From positions 9,266 to 46,649 of the forward strand of contig NZ_MWLM01000066.1 of the NCBI RefSeq assembly GCF_002198665.1: DNA of 37,384 nucleotides, read 5' to 3'. Source of the stretch: Novosphingobium sp. B 225 (GTDB taxonomy: Bacteria; Pseudomonadota; Alphaproteobacteria; Sphingomonadales; Sphingomonadaceae). The position numbers and the translations under genes are program-made. Shown one piece after another: positions 36,429 to 37,384 of the stretch (positions are counted from its first letter, which is position 1; every line of letters starts with the position of its first letter). Under the pieces are notes generated by a model that ran no database searches, was not told the DNA's origin, and was given only the letters and a program-made list of their open reading frames with translations.

Positions 36429-36516
36429 CCGCTCATGCTGAGCTTGTCGAAGCACCCGCCTGTTGCGGAGAGGCTGCGTGCGCGCGAGGGTCCTTCGACA
36501 GGCTTAGGATGAGCGG
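36429..36516. repeat. Hairpin repeat after the ThuA-like gene
   Basis: Arms 36429-36455 and 36489-36516 are inverted copies (CCGCTCAT, CTGAGC, TTGTCGAAG against CTTCGACAGGCTTAGGATGAGCGG) around a 33-base centre. This repeat type is widespread in sphingomonads to my knowledge. The wider gene-free stretch 36396-36713 holds this element and, beyond it, only presumed leader sequence of ubiA; I see no clear promoter boxes. Confidence 0.75.
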
Positions 36517-36713
36517 GATCGGGATTGGCTCGTTCCCCGCGATGTTGAGCGCTGTCCTACAAGCCCGCAATGTGGCATGGACGGGACATGATCCGCGCCA
36601 TTTTCTCTACCGTTTCAGGCCAGCATGGCACCGTGTTTCGCAGCGTGACAAATTTTCACAGGACCGTGTCCAGTGTGTCCAGTCGTTCAGTCCGGGCGGG
36701 AGTCAGCTGAACG

Positions 36714-37384
36714 ATGGAGGGCGCGGTGGTCCCCGATTCGGAGCACAAGGGGCTGGTCGCGCGGCTACCCCAGCCGCTGCGTAACTTTGCGCTGCTGGCC
36801 CGGTTTGACCGGCCGATTGGCTGGTGGCTGCTGTTCTGGCCCGCCGCCTGGGGTCTGCTGCTGGCCGGGGGAGAGGGGCGCTGGGGCCTGCTGGGCTGGC
36901 TGCTGCTGGGCTCGATCGCGATGCGCGGCGCGGGCTGCGTCTATAACGATATTGTCGATGCCGATCTGGACCGGCAAGTCGCCCGCACCATGGCTCGCCC
37001 GGTGGCAAGCGGCGCGGTAAGCAAGCGCGCAGCGTGGGTCTGGCTGCTGGCGCTGTGCCTGATCGGGCTGGCGGTGCTGTTGCAGCTGCGCTGGCAGGCG
37101 CAACTGGTCGCCCTGGGCAGTCTGGCTCTGGTCGCGGCCTATCCTTTCATGAAGCGGATCACCGGCTGGCCGCAGGTCTGGCTGGGGCTGGTCTTCACCT
37201 GGGGCGCGCCGGTGGGATGGATCGCGCTGCGCGGTGACCGGCTGGACGTGCTGGCCGCGCTCTATGCCGGGGCAGTGCTGTGGTGCATCGGCTATGACAC
37301 GATCTACGCCTGCCAGGACCGCGAGGATGATGCCATGGTCGGGATCGGCTCCTCTGCATTGTCACTGGGCGGGCGGGTGCGGGG
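36714..37384 (+). CDS. 4-hydroxybenzoate polyprenyltransferase, 3' end outside the window
   Basis: The first 223 residues of a UbiA-family membrane prenyltransferase. The first Asp-rich motif is N78-D79-I-V-D-A-D-L-D with RT and RP following. The second reads YDTIYACQDREDD near residue 205. Several hydrophobic helices lie between. This second motif pattern is typical of UbiA of ubiquinone biosynthesis, which attaches the polyprenyl chain to 4-hydroxybenzoate in the inner membrane. The start is ATG 36714 with a weak GGGAG about 12 bases upstream. It is a housekeeping gene and probably marks the right border of the catabolic island. The reading frame runs off the end of the sequence. Confidence 0.9.
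   Translation, partial: MEGAVVPDSEHKGLVARLPQPLRNFALLARFDRPIGWWLLFWPAAWGLLLAGGEGRWGLLGWLLLGSIAMRGAGCVYNDIVDADLDRQVARTMARPVASGAVSKRAAWVWLLALCLIGLAVLLQLRWQAQLVALGSLALVAAYPFMKRITGWPQVWLGLVFTWGAPVGWIALRGDRLDVLAALYAGAVLWCIGYDTIYACQDREDDAMVGIGSSALSLGGRVR

Overview
This 37.4 kb window looks like chromosomal DNA of a sphingomonad (Alphaproteobacteria, Sphingomonadales). The signs are high GC, GGGAG-type ribosome sites, a large TonB-dependent receptor, a GH106 rhamnosidase, and short hairpin repeats of the 'TCGAGCGTAGTCGAGA' and 'CTTCGACAGGCTTAGGATGAG' kinds that I associate with this order. No tRNA, rRNA, transposase gene or CRISPR array was seen.

The region reads as a dedicated catabolic island for glycosylated plant aromatics, most likely C- and O-glycosides of flavonoid type. 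Its core is two separate C-glycoside deglycosidase-type complexes. Each pairs an alpha subunit (xylose-isomerase-like TIM barrel with a Glu/Asp/His/Glu metal site) with a small DUF6379-type beta subunit: 3821-5211 on the plus strand and 12797-14302 on the minus strand. Characterised enzymes of this type act on sugars already oxidised at C3. The window supplies candidate sugar oxidases: a GMC flavoenzyme (2077-3699), a second GMC flavoenzyme with a Tat-lipoprotein small subunit (32976-35286), and a Gfo/Idh/MocA dehydrogenase (8318-9433).

Layout. (1) 88-3699, minus: GMC oxidase, MFS transporter, SDR. (2) 3821-5211, plus: deglycosidase 1, divergent from block 1. (3) 5389-8223, minus: MFS transporter, TetR regulator, secreted alpha/beta hydrolase. 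(4) 8318-11455, plus: Gfo/Idh and two TIM-barrel isomerase/epimerase-like proteins. (5) 11677-12675: Rieske oxygenase. (6) 12797-14302, minus: deglycosidase 2. (7) 14545-15719, plus: DoxX-like membrane protein and a hydroxypyruvate-isomerase-like protein. (8) 15820-21292, minus: GPH-type sugar transporter, a small protein ending in Gly-Gly, and a 1,222-residue DUF4132 protein. (9) 21554-23620, plus: extradiol dioxygenase and a C-C hydrolase-like protein. (10) 23807-26173: TonB-dependent receptor with its own terminator. (11) 26300-36395, plus: secreted hydrolase, GH106 rhamnosidase, then a tightly coupled five-gene run (MFS, TIM barrel, GMC small subunit, GMC large subunit, ThuA-like). (12) 36714-end: ubiA, cut by the window edge and probably outside the island.

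Proposed logic (inference): the receptor imports the glycoside, secreted esterases and the GH106 enzyme trim acyl and rhamnosyl groups, and the flavoenzymes make the 3-keto sugar. The two deglycosidases release aglycone and sugar, and the TIM-barrel, Gfo/Idh and ThuA proteins process the keto-sugar. The Rieske oxygenase, extradiol dioxygenase and hydrolase attack the aromatic ring. A palindromic site with core GAAY-N4-RTTC (best copy TAGAACGATGGTTCTA) recurs in the promoter regions of blocks 1/2, 3/4, 5, 6/7 and 8/9, and a degenerate version precedes block 10. This suggests one regulon, perhaps controlled by the TetR protein encoded here.
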